From Saccharopolyspora_C sp040643635 (GTDB lineage Bacteria; Actinomycetota; Actinomycetes; Mycobacteriales; Pseudonocardiaceae), in NCBI RefSeq assembly GCF_040643635.1, contig NZ_JBEYUS010000011.1, positions 60,708 through 124,707 on the forward strand: DNA of 64,000 nt, written 5' to 3'. Both the position numbers and the translations under genes were made by a program. The notes beneath the pieces are model-generated. The model saw only the letters and a program-made list of their open reading frames with translations. It did not search any database and had not been told where the DNA came from. Shown piece after piece: positions 1 through 7,108 of this stretch. Each line of letters starts with the position of its first letter. Position 1 is the first letter of the stretch.

Positions 1-1
1 A

Positions 2-100
2 ACCCTCGCCGATGTCGTGTCCGAGGGCGCGGCCGCGGGTGGTTCCGCGGGCAGCGTCGGGGACGGCGTGGACGTCTCGGTCGCCGTCGAACGCGTCTGA
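2..100 (+). CDS. C-terminal end of an unidentified protein (partial)
   Basis: An open frame enters from the left edge and stops with TGA at 98-100, giving 32 residues ending DVSVAVERV. Third positions are almost all G or C, as in the real genes of this window, and a perfect hairpin follows within 11 bases, which is what the end of a transcription unit looks like. The peptide is Ala/Gly/Val-rich and too short to assign to a family. The rest of the gene lies outside the window. Confidence 0.5.
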   Translation, partial: TLADVVSEGAAAGGSAGSVGDGVDVSVAVERV

Positions 101-110
101 TCGGCCGCCC

Positions 111-148
111 CCGGGCGGGTCCGCGAGATCCTTCGCGGACCCGCCCGG
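111..148 (+). terminator. Perfect 16-bp hairpin, likely intrinsic terminator
   Basis: Arm 111-126 is the exact reverse complement of arm 133-148, with a six-base loop between. There is no T-run, as is common for actinobacterial terminators. It separates the upstream partial gene from the riboswitch-controlled unit. Confidence 0.7.
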
Positions 149-184
149 ACGGGCGTGGCACACCTCCCACTTCGCACCGGACGG

Positions 185-214
185 TTGCGCGCGGCGGGGG
201 GTGGTCCTTAAGGT
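185..214 (+). promoter_or_regulatory. Candidate promoter for the SAM-IV leader
   Basis: TTGCGC at 185-190 and TAAGGT at 209-214 are separated by 18 bases. Transcription would begin around 221, just ahead of the first riboswitch stem at 226, which supports both calls. The stretch 208-220 (TTAAGGTTCGTCG) recurs exactly upstream of gltB. Confidence 0.45.
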
Positions 215-225
215 TCGTCGTCGAA

Positions 226-340
226 GGTCATGAGTGCCAGCGGGAAACCCCGGTTTGCTGGTCGGCAACCCTCCTACCGCGGTGGGGTGCCCCGGGTGAG
301 GACCTGGCCGATCGCGCAGGGCGGTCGGCAAGCGCGGGCC
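226..340 (+). ncRNA. SAM-IV riboswitch
   Basis: The segment starting GGTCATGAGTGCCAGCG, followed by GCTGGTCGGCAACCCTCC and then CGCGGTGGGGTGCCCCGGG, matches the conserved core of the actinobacterial SAM-IV S-adenosylmethionine riboswitch as I remember it. The outer GGTC (226-229) can pair with GACC near 301. A GC-rich hairpin at about 336-357, with GGGCCC in both arms, lies between the aptamer and the AGGAGG ribosome site (369-374) and may be the expression platform. High SAM would be expected to lower expression of the downstream aminotransferase. The 3' boundary is approximate. Confidence 0.85.
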
Positions 341-378
341 CCGAATGCTCCGGGCCCGGTGAGGCCCCAGGAGGCATC

Positions 379-1740
379 GTGTCGTCAGCCGTTCGCTCCG
401 CCGCCGGTGAGATCGCCGAAACCCCGATCTGGTCCGTCGTGGACTCCGTTCCCGTGGTGCCCGCGGTCGTCGGCGCGCAGCTCCAGGTCCCGCTGGTCAC
501 CGGCGGTTCCGCCGAGTACGCCAACCTGGACCACGGGGCCAGCGCGCCCTGCCTGAACGCGGTGCGCGACGCCGTGAACGAGCTGCTGCCCTGGTACGCC
601 AGCGTGCACCGCGGCGCCGGGTTCGCCTCCCAGGTGTGCACCCGGGTCTACGAGGGCGCTCGGGACGTGCTGCGCCGGTTCGTCGGCGCCCGCCGCACCG
701 ACTCGGTGATCTTCACCCGGAACACCACGGACGCGCTGAACCTGCTGGCCGGTGCGCTGCCCGCGGACACCTCGGTGGTCGTGTTCGACACCGAGCACCA
801 CGCGGCGCTGCTGCCGTGGGCGGGGGAGCGGCTGCACCGCCTCGACATCCCGGAGAGCCCGCAGGACGCGGTGCGGCTGCTCGACGCCGCGCTCGCCGAG
901 TGCGCCGACGGGCCGAAGCTCGCGGTGCTGACCGGCGCCTCCAACGTGACCGGCGAGCTGTGGCCGATCGCCGAACTCGCCCGCGTCGCGCGTGCGCACG
1001 GCGCCCGCACCGTGCTCGACGCCGCCCAGCTCGCCCCGCACCGCCCGATCCGCATCGCCGACCTCGGCGTGGACCACGCGGTGCTGTCCGGCCACAAGCT
1101 CTACGCCCCGTTCGGCGCGGGCGCGCTCATCGGCCGCGACGACTGGCTGGACCGGGCCGAGCCGTACCTGGCCGGGGGCGGCGCCACCCGCTCGGTCCCC
1201 GACGAGGGCGAGATCGACTGGAACACCGGTCCCGAACGGCACGAGGCCGGGTCGCCGAACACGGTCGGCGTGCACGCGCTCGCCAAGGCCTGCGAGGTGA
1301 TCGCCGAGCACGCCGAGGCGATCGAGGGGCACGAGGACCTGCTGCTGCGCAGGCTCCGCGCCGGGCTCGCCACCGTGCCCGGGCTGCGCGAGCTGAGCCT
1401 GTTCGGGCCCGAGCACGACCGGGTCGGCGTGGTCGGCTTCACCGTGGACGGCCAGGACCCGGGCCTGCTGGCCGCGGCGCTGTCCGCGGAGCACGGCATC
1501 GGCGTGCGGGACGGGCTGTTCTGCGCGCACCGCGCCGTGCGGCACCTGCTGGCAGGCACCGACGCGCAGCGCGCGGTCCGGATCAGCCTCGGCCTCGGCA
1601 CCACCGTCGAGCACGTGGACCGGATCGTCACCGCGCTGCGCGAGCTGGTCGCCCACGGGCCGCAGTGGAGCTACGAACTGGACGGCGGCCGCTGGGTGCC
1701 CGCCGACGATCCGCGCGAGTTCCCCGCCGCGTTGGCGTGA
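379..1740 (+). CDS. Class V aminotransferase / cysteine desulfurase-like PLP enzyme
   Basis: The 453-residue protein has the fold-type I PLP signature of class V aminotransferases. The Schiff-base lysine is K240 in LSGHKLYAPFGAG, the cofactor-binding aspartate is D214 in TVLDAAQ, and a cysteine, C382 in RDGLFCAH, sits where SufS-type desulfurases carry their reactive cysteine. The GTG start at 379 follows AGGAGG (369-374) by four bases. The gene is directly downstream of the SAM-IV riboswitch, which points to methionine, homocysteine or other sulfur metabolism, but the substrate cannot be read from sequence. It is a lone enzyme with no SufBCD neighbours, so a role in iron-sulfur assembly is unlikely. 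Confidence 0.8.
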   Translation: MSSAVRSAAGEIAETPIWSVVDSVPVVPAVVGAQLQVPLVTGGSAEYANLDHGASAPCLNAVRDAVNELLPWYASVHRGAGFASQVCTRVYEGARDVLRRFVGARRTDSVIFTRNTTDALNLLAGALPADTSVVVFDTEHHAALLPWAGERLHRLDIPESPQDAVRLLDAALAECADGPKLAVLTGASNVTGELWPIAELARVARAHGARTVLDAAQLAPHRPIRIADLGVDHAVLSGHKLYAPFGAGALIGRDDWLDRAEPYLAGGGATRSVPDEGEIDWNTGPERHEAGSPNTVGVHALAKACEVIAEHAEAIEGHEDLLLRRLRAGLATVPGLRELSLFGPEHDRVGVVGFTVDGQDPGLLAAALSAEHGIGVRDGLFCAHRAVRHLLAGTDAQRAVRISLGLGTTVEHVDRIVTALRELVAHGPQWSYELDGGRWVPADDPREFPAALA

Positions 1741-1774
1741 GCCGCTGCGAACGACCGATCGGCGGTCGGGGAGA

Positions 1775-2488
1775 ATGGGCCGGGTGAACACCGAGCAGTC
1801 CGACTCCGAGCAGCCCGGATCGAACCCCGCCGACGGCGCGGGCTCGACCTCAGAACCGGAAGCGCGACCCGCCGCGGGCGGGGACGGCGGTACCGCCGCA
1901 GGCGAGCCGGACTCGGGTTCGGACGTCGCCGGGGCGACCGCGGTCGAACCCGCCGGTGGCCGCGCGCCGCGGAAGCTGCTGGTCCTGCTGTTCGGGGTGG
2001 CGGCGCTGCTGCTGGCCGCGGACGTGCTGACCAAGATCGCCGCCGTCGCCCGGCTCGACGGGCGGCCACCGCTGGAGCTGTTCGGCGGTGCCGTGTACCT
2101 GGTGCTGGTGCGCAACCCGGGGGCCGCGTTCTCGCTGGCCACCGGCATGACCTGGCTGCTGGCGCTGCTGGCGATCGCCGTCGTCGGCGTCATCGTGTGG
2201 CTGGCGCCGAAGCTGCGCTCCACCGGCTGGGCCGTGGGGCTCGGCCTGGTGCTGGGCGGGGCCTGCGGGAACCTGGTCGACCGGCTGTTCCGGGAACCGG
2301 GGCCGCTGCGCGGGCACGTGGTGGACTTCGTGTCGCTGTTCGCGCCGGACGGCAGCGTGTGGCCGGTGTTCAACGTCGCCGACTCGTCCATCGTGTGCGG
2401 CGGAATCCTCGTGGTGCTCCTGTCGCTGTTCGGCCGGGATTACGACGGCTCCGTGCACACCCGCAAGAAGCGCGAGGACCGGGCATGA
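1775..2488 (+). CDS. lspA: Lipoprotein signal peptidase (signal peptidase II)
   Basis: LspA is a membrane aspartyl protease that removes signal peptides from diacylglyceryl-modified prolipoproteins. The family motifs are clear: VRNPGAAFS near residue 113, GNLVDR near 165, and the two catalytic aspartates D184 in HVVDF and D203 in FNVADSS. Four hydrophobic segments are visible. A hydrophilic Glu/Ser/Gly/Ala-rich extension of about 65 residues precedes the first membrane segment, longer than usual. The start may be ATG 1775 or GTG 1784; a GGGGAG sequence precedes both. Its stop overlaps the rluD start (ATGA). Its natural partner lgt is also in this window, at 44.9 kb. Confidence 0.93.
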   Translation: MGRVNTEQSDSEQPGSNPADGAGSTSEPEARPAAGGDGGTAAGEPDSGSDVAGATAVEPAGGRAPRKLLVLLFGVAALLLAADVLTKIAAVARLDGRPPLELFGGAVYLVLVRNPGAAFSLATGMTWLLALLAIAVVGVIVWLAPKLRSTGWAVGLGLVLGGACGNLVDRLFREPGPLRGHVVDFVSLFAPDGSVWPVFNVADSSIVCGGILVVLLSLFGRDYDGSVHTRKKREDRA

Positions 2489-3417
2489 GCGATCTGCGGA
2501 TGCTCCCGGTCCCGGACGGCCTCGAAGGCATGCGGGTCGATGCGGGTCTGGCGAAGCTGCTCGGGCTGTCCCGGAGCACGGTGGCGGGGCTCGCCGAATC
2601 CGGTGAGGTGCTGCTGGACGGCGCCCCCGTCGGCAAGTCGGACCGGCTCATCGCGGGCGGACTGGTGGAGGTGACGCTGCCCGCGGCCCGGCCGGAACCG
2701 GAAGTGGTCGCGGTCCCGGTGGAAGGCCTGCGGATCCTGCACCAGGACGACGACATCGTCGTGGTGGACAAGCCCATCGGCGTCGCCGTGCACCCCAGCC
2801 CCGGCTGGGAGGGACCCACCGTGATCGGCGGGCTCGCCGCGGCGGGCGTGCAGATCGCGACCTCGGGCGCCGCGGAGCGCCAGGGCGTGGTGCACCGGCT
2901 CGACGCGGGCACCACCGGCGTCATGGTCGCGGCGAAGAGCGAGCACGCCTACACCGCGCTGAAGCGGGCCTTCAAGGAACGCACCGTGGAGAAGCGCTAC
3001 CACGCGCTGGTGCAGGGCCACCCCGATCCGAGCAGCGGCACCATCGACGCGCCGATCGACCGGCACCCCAAGCACGACTACAAGTTCGCCGTGGTCAGCG
3101 GTGGCAAGCCGAGCATCACCCACTACGAGACGGTGGAGGCGTTCCGCGCCGCGTCCTTGGTGGACGTGAAGCTGGAGACCGGGCGCACGCACCAGATCCG
3201 GGTGCACTTCTCCGCGGTCCGGCATCCGTGCGCGGGCGATCTCACCTACGGGGCGGACCCGGTGCTGGCGCGGCGGCTGCAGCTGGGCAGGCAGTGGCTG
3301 CACGCCCGGATGCTGGGCTTCGAGCACCCCGCCGACGGGCAGTGGGTGACGTTCACCAGCGACTACCCGGACGATCTGCAGCACGCCCTCGACGTCCTGC
3401 GCGAACAGGACTCCTGA
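2485..3417 (+). CDS. rluD: Ribosomal large-subunit pseudouridine synthase, RluD/RluA family
   Basis: The protein has 310 residues. An N-terminal S4 RNA-binding domain (MRVDAGLAKLLGLSRSTV, about residues 15-70) precedes the RluA catalytic domain with VVHRLDAGTTGVMVAAKS, whose aspartate is the catalytic residue, and the later GRTHQIRVHFS motif. The family isomerises uridines in 23S rRNA. The ATG overlaps the lspA stop by four bases, so translation is probably coupled; lspA-rluD is a very widespread pair. Which uridines are modified cannot be told from the sequence. Confidence 0.92.
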   Translation: MSDLRMLPVPDGLEGMRVDAGLAKLLGLSRSTVAGLAESGEVLLDGAPVGKSDRLIAGGLVEVTLPAARPEPEVVAVPVEGLRILHQDDDIVVVDKPIGVAVHPSPGWEGPTVIGGLAAAGVQIATSGAAERQGVVHRLDAGTTGVMVAAKSEHAYTALKRAFKERTVEKRYHALVQGHPDPSSGTIDAPIDRHPKHDYKFAVVSGGKPSITHYETVEAFRAASLVDVKLETGRTHQIRVHFSAVRHPCAGDLTYGADPVLARRLQLGRQWLHARMLGFEHPADGQWVTFTSDYPDDLQHALDVLREQDS

Positions 3418-3514
3418 GCCGCTCTCGCCGCGCCTTGTGATGATCTTCGTCCAGGCGCGGTCGGACGATCGCGTAGCGTGGTCGTACTGATCCAGGAGCG
3501 GTGGGGAGGGGCCG

Positions 3515-3886
3515 ATGACCCAGGCCGGAGCGGGCGGGGCGTTCGACGGGCGTCGCGAGGAGTTCACCGACGACACGCCGACGCCGCCGACGGGCCTGTC
3601 GTTGGGCGGTTCGCCGCCGCCTGGACCCGCGCGGCGGGACGGGCGCGCGGAGGCCGAGGACTGGCCCACCACCGATGCGGAGCGGACCGATCCGGGCCAG
3701 CTGGGGCTCGCGGAGCTGCTCGCGGCCGAGGACGTCGGCCGCGCGGGCCCGGCGGTGCTGGGCGCGGACCCCGTCGCGGATTCATCGGCGGACGCAGGGG
3801 ACTGGCCCACCCTCCAGCGCCGCGAACGCCGTCCCGAGCGCCCTCGCCCCGGCCCCCTCGACTGGGTCCGCCGCCGCACCACCTGA
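3515..3886 (+). CDS. Small Pro/Asp-rich hypothetical protein
   Basis: The product has 123 residues with no membrane segment and no recognised domain. It is rich in Pro, Asp, Gly and Arg, with a DWPT motif twice (near residues 50 and 94) and a basic C-terminus. The ATG at 3515 is preceded by GGGGAGGGG with good spacing, and third-codon GC matches the neighbours, so it is probably real. A TAGCGT hexamer at 3474-3479 could be its -10. It is likely disordered; function unknown. Confidence 0.55.
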   Translation: MTQAGAGGAFDGRREEFTDDTPTPPTGLSLGGSPPPGPARRDGRAEAEDWPTTDAERTDPGQLGLAELLAAEDVGRAGPAVLGADPVADSSADAGDWPTLQRRERRPERPRPGPLDWVRRRTT

Positions 3887-3943
3887 CAGTCCACATTGGA
3901 TCGAACCGCCGCGACTCTGCGCTGGGCCAGGTCTTTTTCGCCT

Positions 3944-4100
3944 GTCAGCGGCGAAGCCGCTGAGCGGAGACCACCCGAGCAACCGGCACCGCAGCGGGTT
4001 CTCAGCGGGTTCCTCGCGAGGACAGCGATTTCTCCTGTGGCGGAGCCACCGGTGAAATCGATCCCGCAGCGAGGGGCCCGCTGAGGTTCCGCCACCCGCC
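3944..4100 (-). repeat. Dispersed structured intergenic repeat, copy A
   Basis: This copy is in the opposite orientation to copies B (9273-9427) and C (26494-26649) and closely matches C. The main hairpin has outer arms 4001-4017 and 4069-4085, inner arms CGATTTC (4026-4032) and GAAATCG (4054-4060), and an apical GTGGC/GCCAC-type hairpin. A second short hairpin, built on CAGCGG/CCGCTG, lies at about 3946-3964. Compared with copy C the inner pair has changed on both sides, so pairing is kept. It sits between two convergent genes. Confidence 0.75.
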
Positions 4101-4123
4101 CCCACCGAGCAGAACGAGCCGGA

Positions 4124-5212
4124 TCAGAGATCAGTGATGTCCCAGTGCAGGGTTCGGTGTTCGTCTCCTGGTCTCATGGTCCACCGCACCGTGGACAGCT
4201 CGGTGTCCTCCGGCAGCACGTAGACGGTGTGCCCGCCCGCGGTTTCGCCGGGCGGGACGCCGATGCGGTGCGGCGGCCGGGAGGACAGCGCGACCGGTGC
4301 TTTGCCCACGGTGGAGCCGTCTTCGGCGACCAGCACCAGGTAGAGGTCGGGCAGCGAGGTGAACGGCATGGGGCTGCGGTTGGTGAGCTCGGTGTGCACG
4401 ACGACGGAGCGTTCGCCTTCTTGCAGCTGGTAGCCGGCGGCGGTGTACAGGAAGTCGGCGGGGTCGACGACTTCGACGAGCTGGATGGTGATCCGCTCGC
4501 CTTCGGGGCCGTCCACGTCGAGCTTGGTGCCGACCTTGCCGGTGCGGGCCGCGGCGGGCACCGCGGTCTTGGCGGTGGGTGCGTGCGGGTTCGCGACCTG
4601 CTGGGTCTGCTGGTTCTGCGGGGCGGCCTGGGCCGGTTGCGGCCCGGAATGCGGTCCTGATTGCGGTCCGGCCGCGGGCTGGCCGGGTTGCGGGGGCCGC
4701 TGCTGCTGGTCGCCGCGCGCCCAAGCGGCGGAGCCGGGCGGGCCCCAGGTGTTCTGAGGTGCCTGCTGCGGTCCGGGCGCCGGTGCGGGCCTGGCCTGCT
4801 GCGGCTGGCCGAGGGAGGCGGGCGGTCCGGCGGGGGTGAACGGTTGCGCGCCGCCGGTCTGGTTCTGGCCGGGGTGTCCGCCGCTGTGCGCCCCGCTGGG
4901 GCCGCCGTGCACCTGGTGGCCGCCGCTCGGCGGGTTCGGCACCTGGTACCCACCGCTGGGCGGATTGGGCACCTGGTATCCGCCGCTGGCCTGGGTCCAG
5001 GCGTTGGCGGCGGCGACCGCGTTGCGGATGCCGACCGGGTCGCACTCGACGCCGACGACCATGGGGAGACCGGTGGTGGAGAGCACGGCGAGCCGGGCGG
5101 CCACGTCGCGGACGTCCATCCCGAGCCGCGACGCGATCTCGTGCACCGCGGCGCGCCCGGATTCGGCGACGGCGGTGAGCAGACGTACGTCCACGGGATC
5201 AGGAGCGGTCAC
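4124..5212 (-). CDS. Winged-helix (AsnC/MarR-like) protein fused to a beta-sandwich C-terminal domain
   Basis: The product has 362 residues. Residues 1-75 form a helix-turn-helix (VRLLTAVAESGRAAVHEIAS... then RLGMDVRDVAARLAVL) like AsnC/Lrp winged helices. Tandem ten-residue repeats (GGYQVPNPPS twice, then GGHQVHGGPS) lead into a Gln/Pro/Gly-rich low-complexity linker of about 130 residues. A conserved-looking C-terminal domain of about 135 residues (GTKLDVDGPEGERITIQLVE to the end) has the alternating pattern of an immunoglobulin-like or DUF4352-like domain. It has no signal peptide or membrane segment, so the C-domain is probably cytoplasmic. The start is GTG; a TAGCGT -10 hexamer (5221-5226, minus strand) lies nine bases upstream, so the mRNA is almost leaderless. 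Function unknown. Confidence 0.7.
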   Translation of the reverse strand: MTAPDPVDVRLLTAVAESGRAAVHEIASRLGMDVRDVAARLAVLSTTGLPMVVGVECDPVGIRNAVAAANAWTQASGGYQVPNPPSGGYQVPNPPSGGHQVHGGPSGAHSGGHPGQNQTGGAQPFTPAGPPASLGQPQQARPAPAPGPQQAPQNTWGPPGSAAWARGDQQQRPPQPGQPAAGPQSGPHSGPQPAQAAPQNQQTQQVANPHAPTAKTAVPAAARTGKVGTKLDVDGPEGERITIQLVEVVDPADFLYTAAGYQLQEGERSVVVHTELTNRSPMPFTSLPDLYLVLVAEDGSTVGKAPVALSSRPPHRIGVPPGETAGGHTVYVLPEDTELSTVRWTMRPGDEHRTLHWDITDL

Positions 5213-5834
5213 GTCAGGCCACGCTACCCCCTAGGAACGATCACCGTCCGCAAGGGCGGGATGTTCGCGGGAACCCGGTCCGCCGAGCTCGTCGAGCTCG
5301 GGATCGATCCGGCTGGGGACCGATCCGCGGCACGCCCGGCAGGGTCGCGGATCGCGCCCGGAGATGGTCGCGGTCCGGCGCCGCCGTGACCACCCCTTCG
5401 CTCGTCGGCACCGCCGATCGGGTCGGTGTCGCGCCCCGCGGCCGGTGCGCTTCCCGGCCGGTCCGCCGCCGTTCGCGGCGATGGGGGAGGCCGCCGGACG
5501 GTCCGCGCCCGTCCCGAGCCGATCGCGCCGGAGGAGCACACCGTGCCGGGGCCACCGCCAGGTGCGCGCCTGGTGCTCGGTGCTCGGCGCTGTCCAGCTG
5601 TCCACCGAGGACGGGTCGCAGGGGGGAGCTGACGGGCCTGTTCGGCGCCGGGCGCGTCGAATCCTGCTGATCGGGTGAGCGGGCAGGGGCTGTTCGGACG
5701 GTCCCTCCCGCGTCCGCGGCGGTACCCGCGGAACGCCTCGGATGGTGGCTCGCGCACCGCCGCGGAAGCTGAGAATCCTCTCAGATCGCGGCGAGTTGAC
5801 TGTCCCGCGACAGCCTCCCACCCGAGAGGACGCG
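5213..5834. other. Long intergenic region without a convincing gene
   Basis: About 620 bases separate the minus-strand winged-helix gene from the P450. The open frames here are Arg/Pro-rich and look like shadows. It holds a perfect 9-1-9 palindrome, CCGAGCTCG-T-CGAGCTCGG (5283-5301), next to GGATCGATCC (5301-5310), and two small dyads close to the P450 start that are listed separately. Confidence 0.5.
5769..5813 (+). promoter_or_regulatory. Two dyads upstream of the P450
   Basis: CTGAGA-N4-TCTCAG (5769-5784) and CTGTC-N4-GACAG (5800-5813) are both perfect inverted repeats 21-66 bases before the ATG. TTGAC at 5796-5800 overlaps the second. They are placed where an operator would be; no regulator is adjacent. 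Confidence 0.35.
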
Positions 5835-7055
5835 ATGTCCGCCACCACGGAGAACGCCGAGTCGATCGTCCTCGACGACGCGTTCATGCAGGACCCCTAC
5901 GTGCGCTACGCGCGGCTGCGCGCCGACGCTCCCGCGCAGAAGGTGATCAGCCGGGCAGGCATCCCGGTGTGGGTCGTGACCCGCTACGCGGAAGCGCGCC
6001 AGGCGCTCTCCGATCCGAGGCTGCAGAAGAACGTCGAAGGCACCAAGAAGGCCATCGACAACCAGCTGGGGGAGGGCGCGCACCGCGCCGAGTTCATCGA
6101 CGACCTCAACGCGCACCTGCTCAACACGGACCCGCCGGACCACTCCCGGCTGCGCAAGCTCGTGCTCAAGGGCTTCACCCCGCGCCGCGTCGAGGACCTG
6201 CGGCCCCGCGTGGAGCTGCTCACCGGCGAACTGCTCGACGAGATCGCCGGCCGCGGCGAGATCGACCTGCTGCACGAGTTCGCGTTCCCGCTGCCCATCA
6301 TCGTGATCTCCGAGATGCTCGGAGTGGAGCAGGAGCGCCACGAGGACTTCAAGCGCTGGACGACGGCGCTGGTCAACGGCGCCGACGCCGAGACGATCAA
6401 CTCGGCCGGGACCGCCATCGCCGAGTACACCGCCGGGCTGATCGCCCGCAAGCGCGAGGAACCCGGCGACGACCTGATCAGCGCGCTCATCGCGGCCGCC
6501 GACGGGACGGACCGGCTCAGCGAACCCGAACTGATCTCCATGGCGTTCCTGCTGCTCGCCGCCGGGCACGAGACGACGGTGAACCTCATCGGCAACTGCG
6601 TCTACGACCTGCTCGGCAACCCGGAACGGCTGGCCGAGGTGCGCGCCGACCCGGACCTCGTCGACGACGCGATCGAGGAGACGCTGCGGCACGAGAGCCC
6701 GGTGAACCTGGCGACGATGCGGCACACCGCCGAACCGGTGCTGCTCGGCGACGTGGAGATCCCGGCGGGCGAGCTCGTGCTGGTGTCGCTCGGTTCGGCG
6801 AACCGGGACGAGCGACGCTTCGACCGGCCCGACGAGTTCGACCTGAGCCGCTCCAGCACCGGGCACCTCGGGTTCGGGCACGGCATCCACTTCTGCCTCG
6901 GCGCCTCGCTGGCCCGGCTCGAAGCGCGGATCGCGGTGCGCGGGCTGCTGGAGCGCTTCCCCGACCTGCGCCTCGCCGTGGACCCGGCGGAACTCCGGTG
7001 GCGGCCCAGCACCCTCGTGCACGGGCTCGAAGCGCTGCCGATCCGGCTGTCCTGA
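5835..7055 (+). CDS. Cytochrome P450 (CYP107-like)
   Basis: The 406-residue soluble bacterial P450 shows all core motifs: the oxygen-binding I-helix AGHETT (243-248), the K-helix E282-x-x-R285, and the heme loop FGHGIHFCLGA with the ligand C354. The set resembles the CYP107 group of actinomycete monooxygenases. The ATG at 5835 follows GAGAGGA (5824-5830); an in-frame ATG at 5742 would add an Arg/Pro-rich stretch unlike P450s. No ferredoxin, reductase or biosynthetic genes are adjacent, so substrate and pathway are unknown. Confidence 0.9.
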   Translation: MSATTENAESIVLDDAFMQDPYVRYARLRADAPAQKVISRAGIPVWVVTRYAEARQALSDPRLQKNVEGTKKAIDNQLGEGAHRAEFIDDLNAHLLNTDPPDHSRLRKLVLKGFTPRRVEDLRPRVELLTGELLDEIAGRGEIDLLHEFAFPLPIIVISEMLGVEQERHEDFKRWTTALVNGADAETINSAGTAIAEYTAGLIARKREEPGDDLISALIAAADGTDRLSEPELISMAFLLLAAGHETTVNLIGNCVYDLLGNPERLAEVRADPDLVDDAIEETLRHESPVNLATMRHTAEPVLLGDVEIPAGELVLVSLGSANRDERRFDRPDEFDLSRSSTGHLGFGHGIHFCLGASLARLEARIAVRGLLERFPDLRLAVDPAELRWRPSTLVHGLEALPIRLS

Positions 7056-7061
7056 AACGCA

Positions 7062-7094
7062 CCGCGCCCCCGGGGAGGAACCCCGGGGGCGCGG
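7062..7094. terminator. 14-bp hairpin between convergent genes
   Basis: Arms 7062-7075 and 7081-7094 are perfect complements around the loop AGGAA. It starts seven bases after the P450 stop and ends 15 bases before the aftA stop, so it can serve both transcripts. Confidence 0.8.
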
Positions 7095-7108
7095 TCGTGT
7101 CGCGGGGA

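Noticed and set aside
385..2391. Long minus-strand open frame of 668 codons
   Set aside because: It lies opposite the aminotransferase and lspA genes, is Arg/Ala/Pro/Gly-rich and shows no domain; an antisense shadow of high-GC3 genes.
5224..5757. Several overlapping ORFs in the gap before the P450
   Set aside because: All are Arg/Pro-rich, none has a ribosome site or recognisable domain, and they contradict each other in frame and strand.
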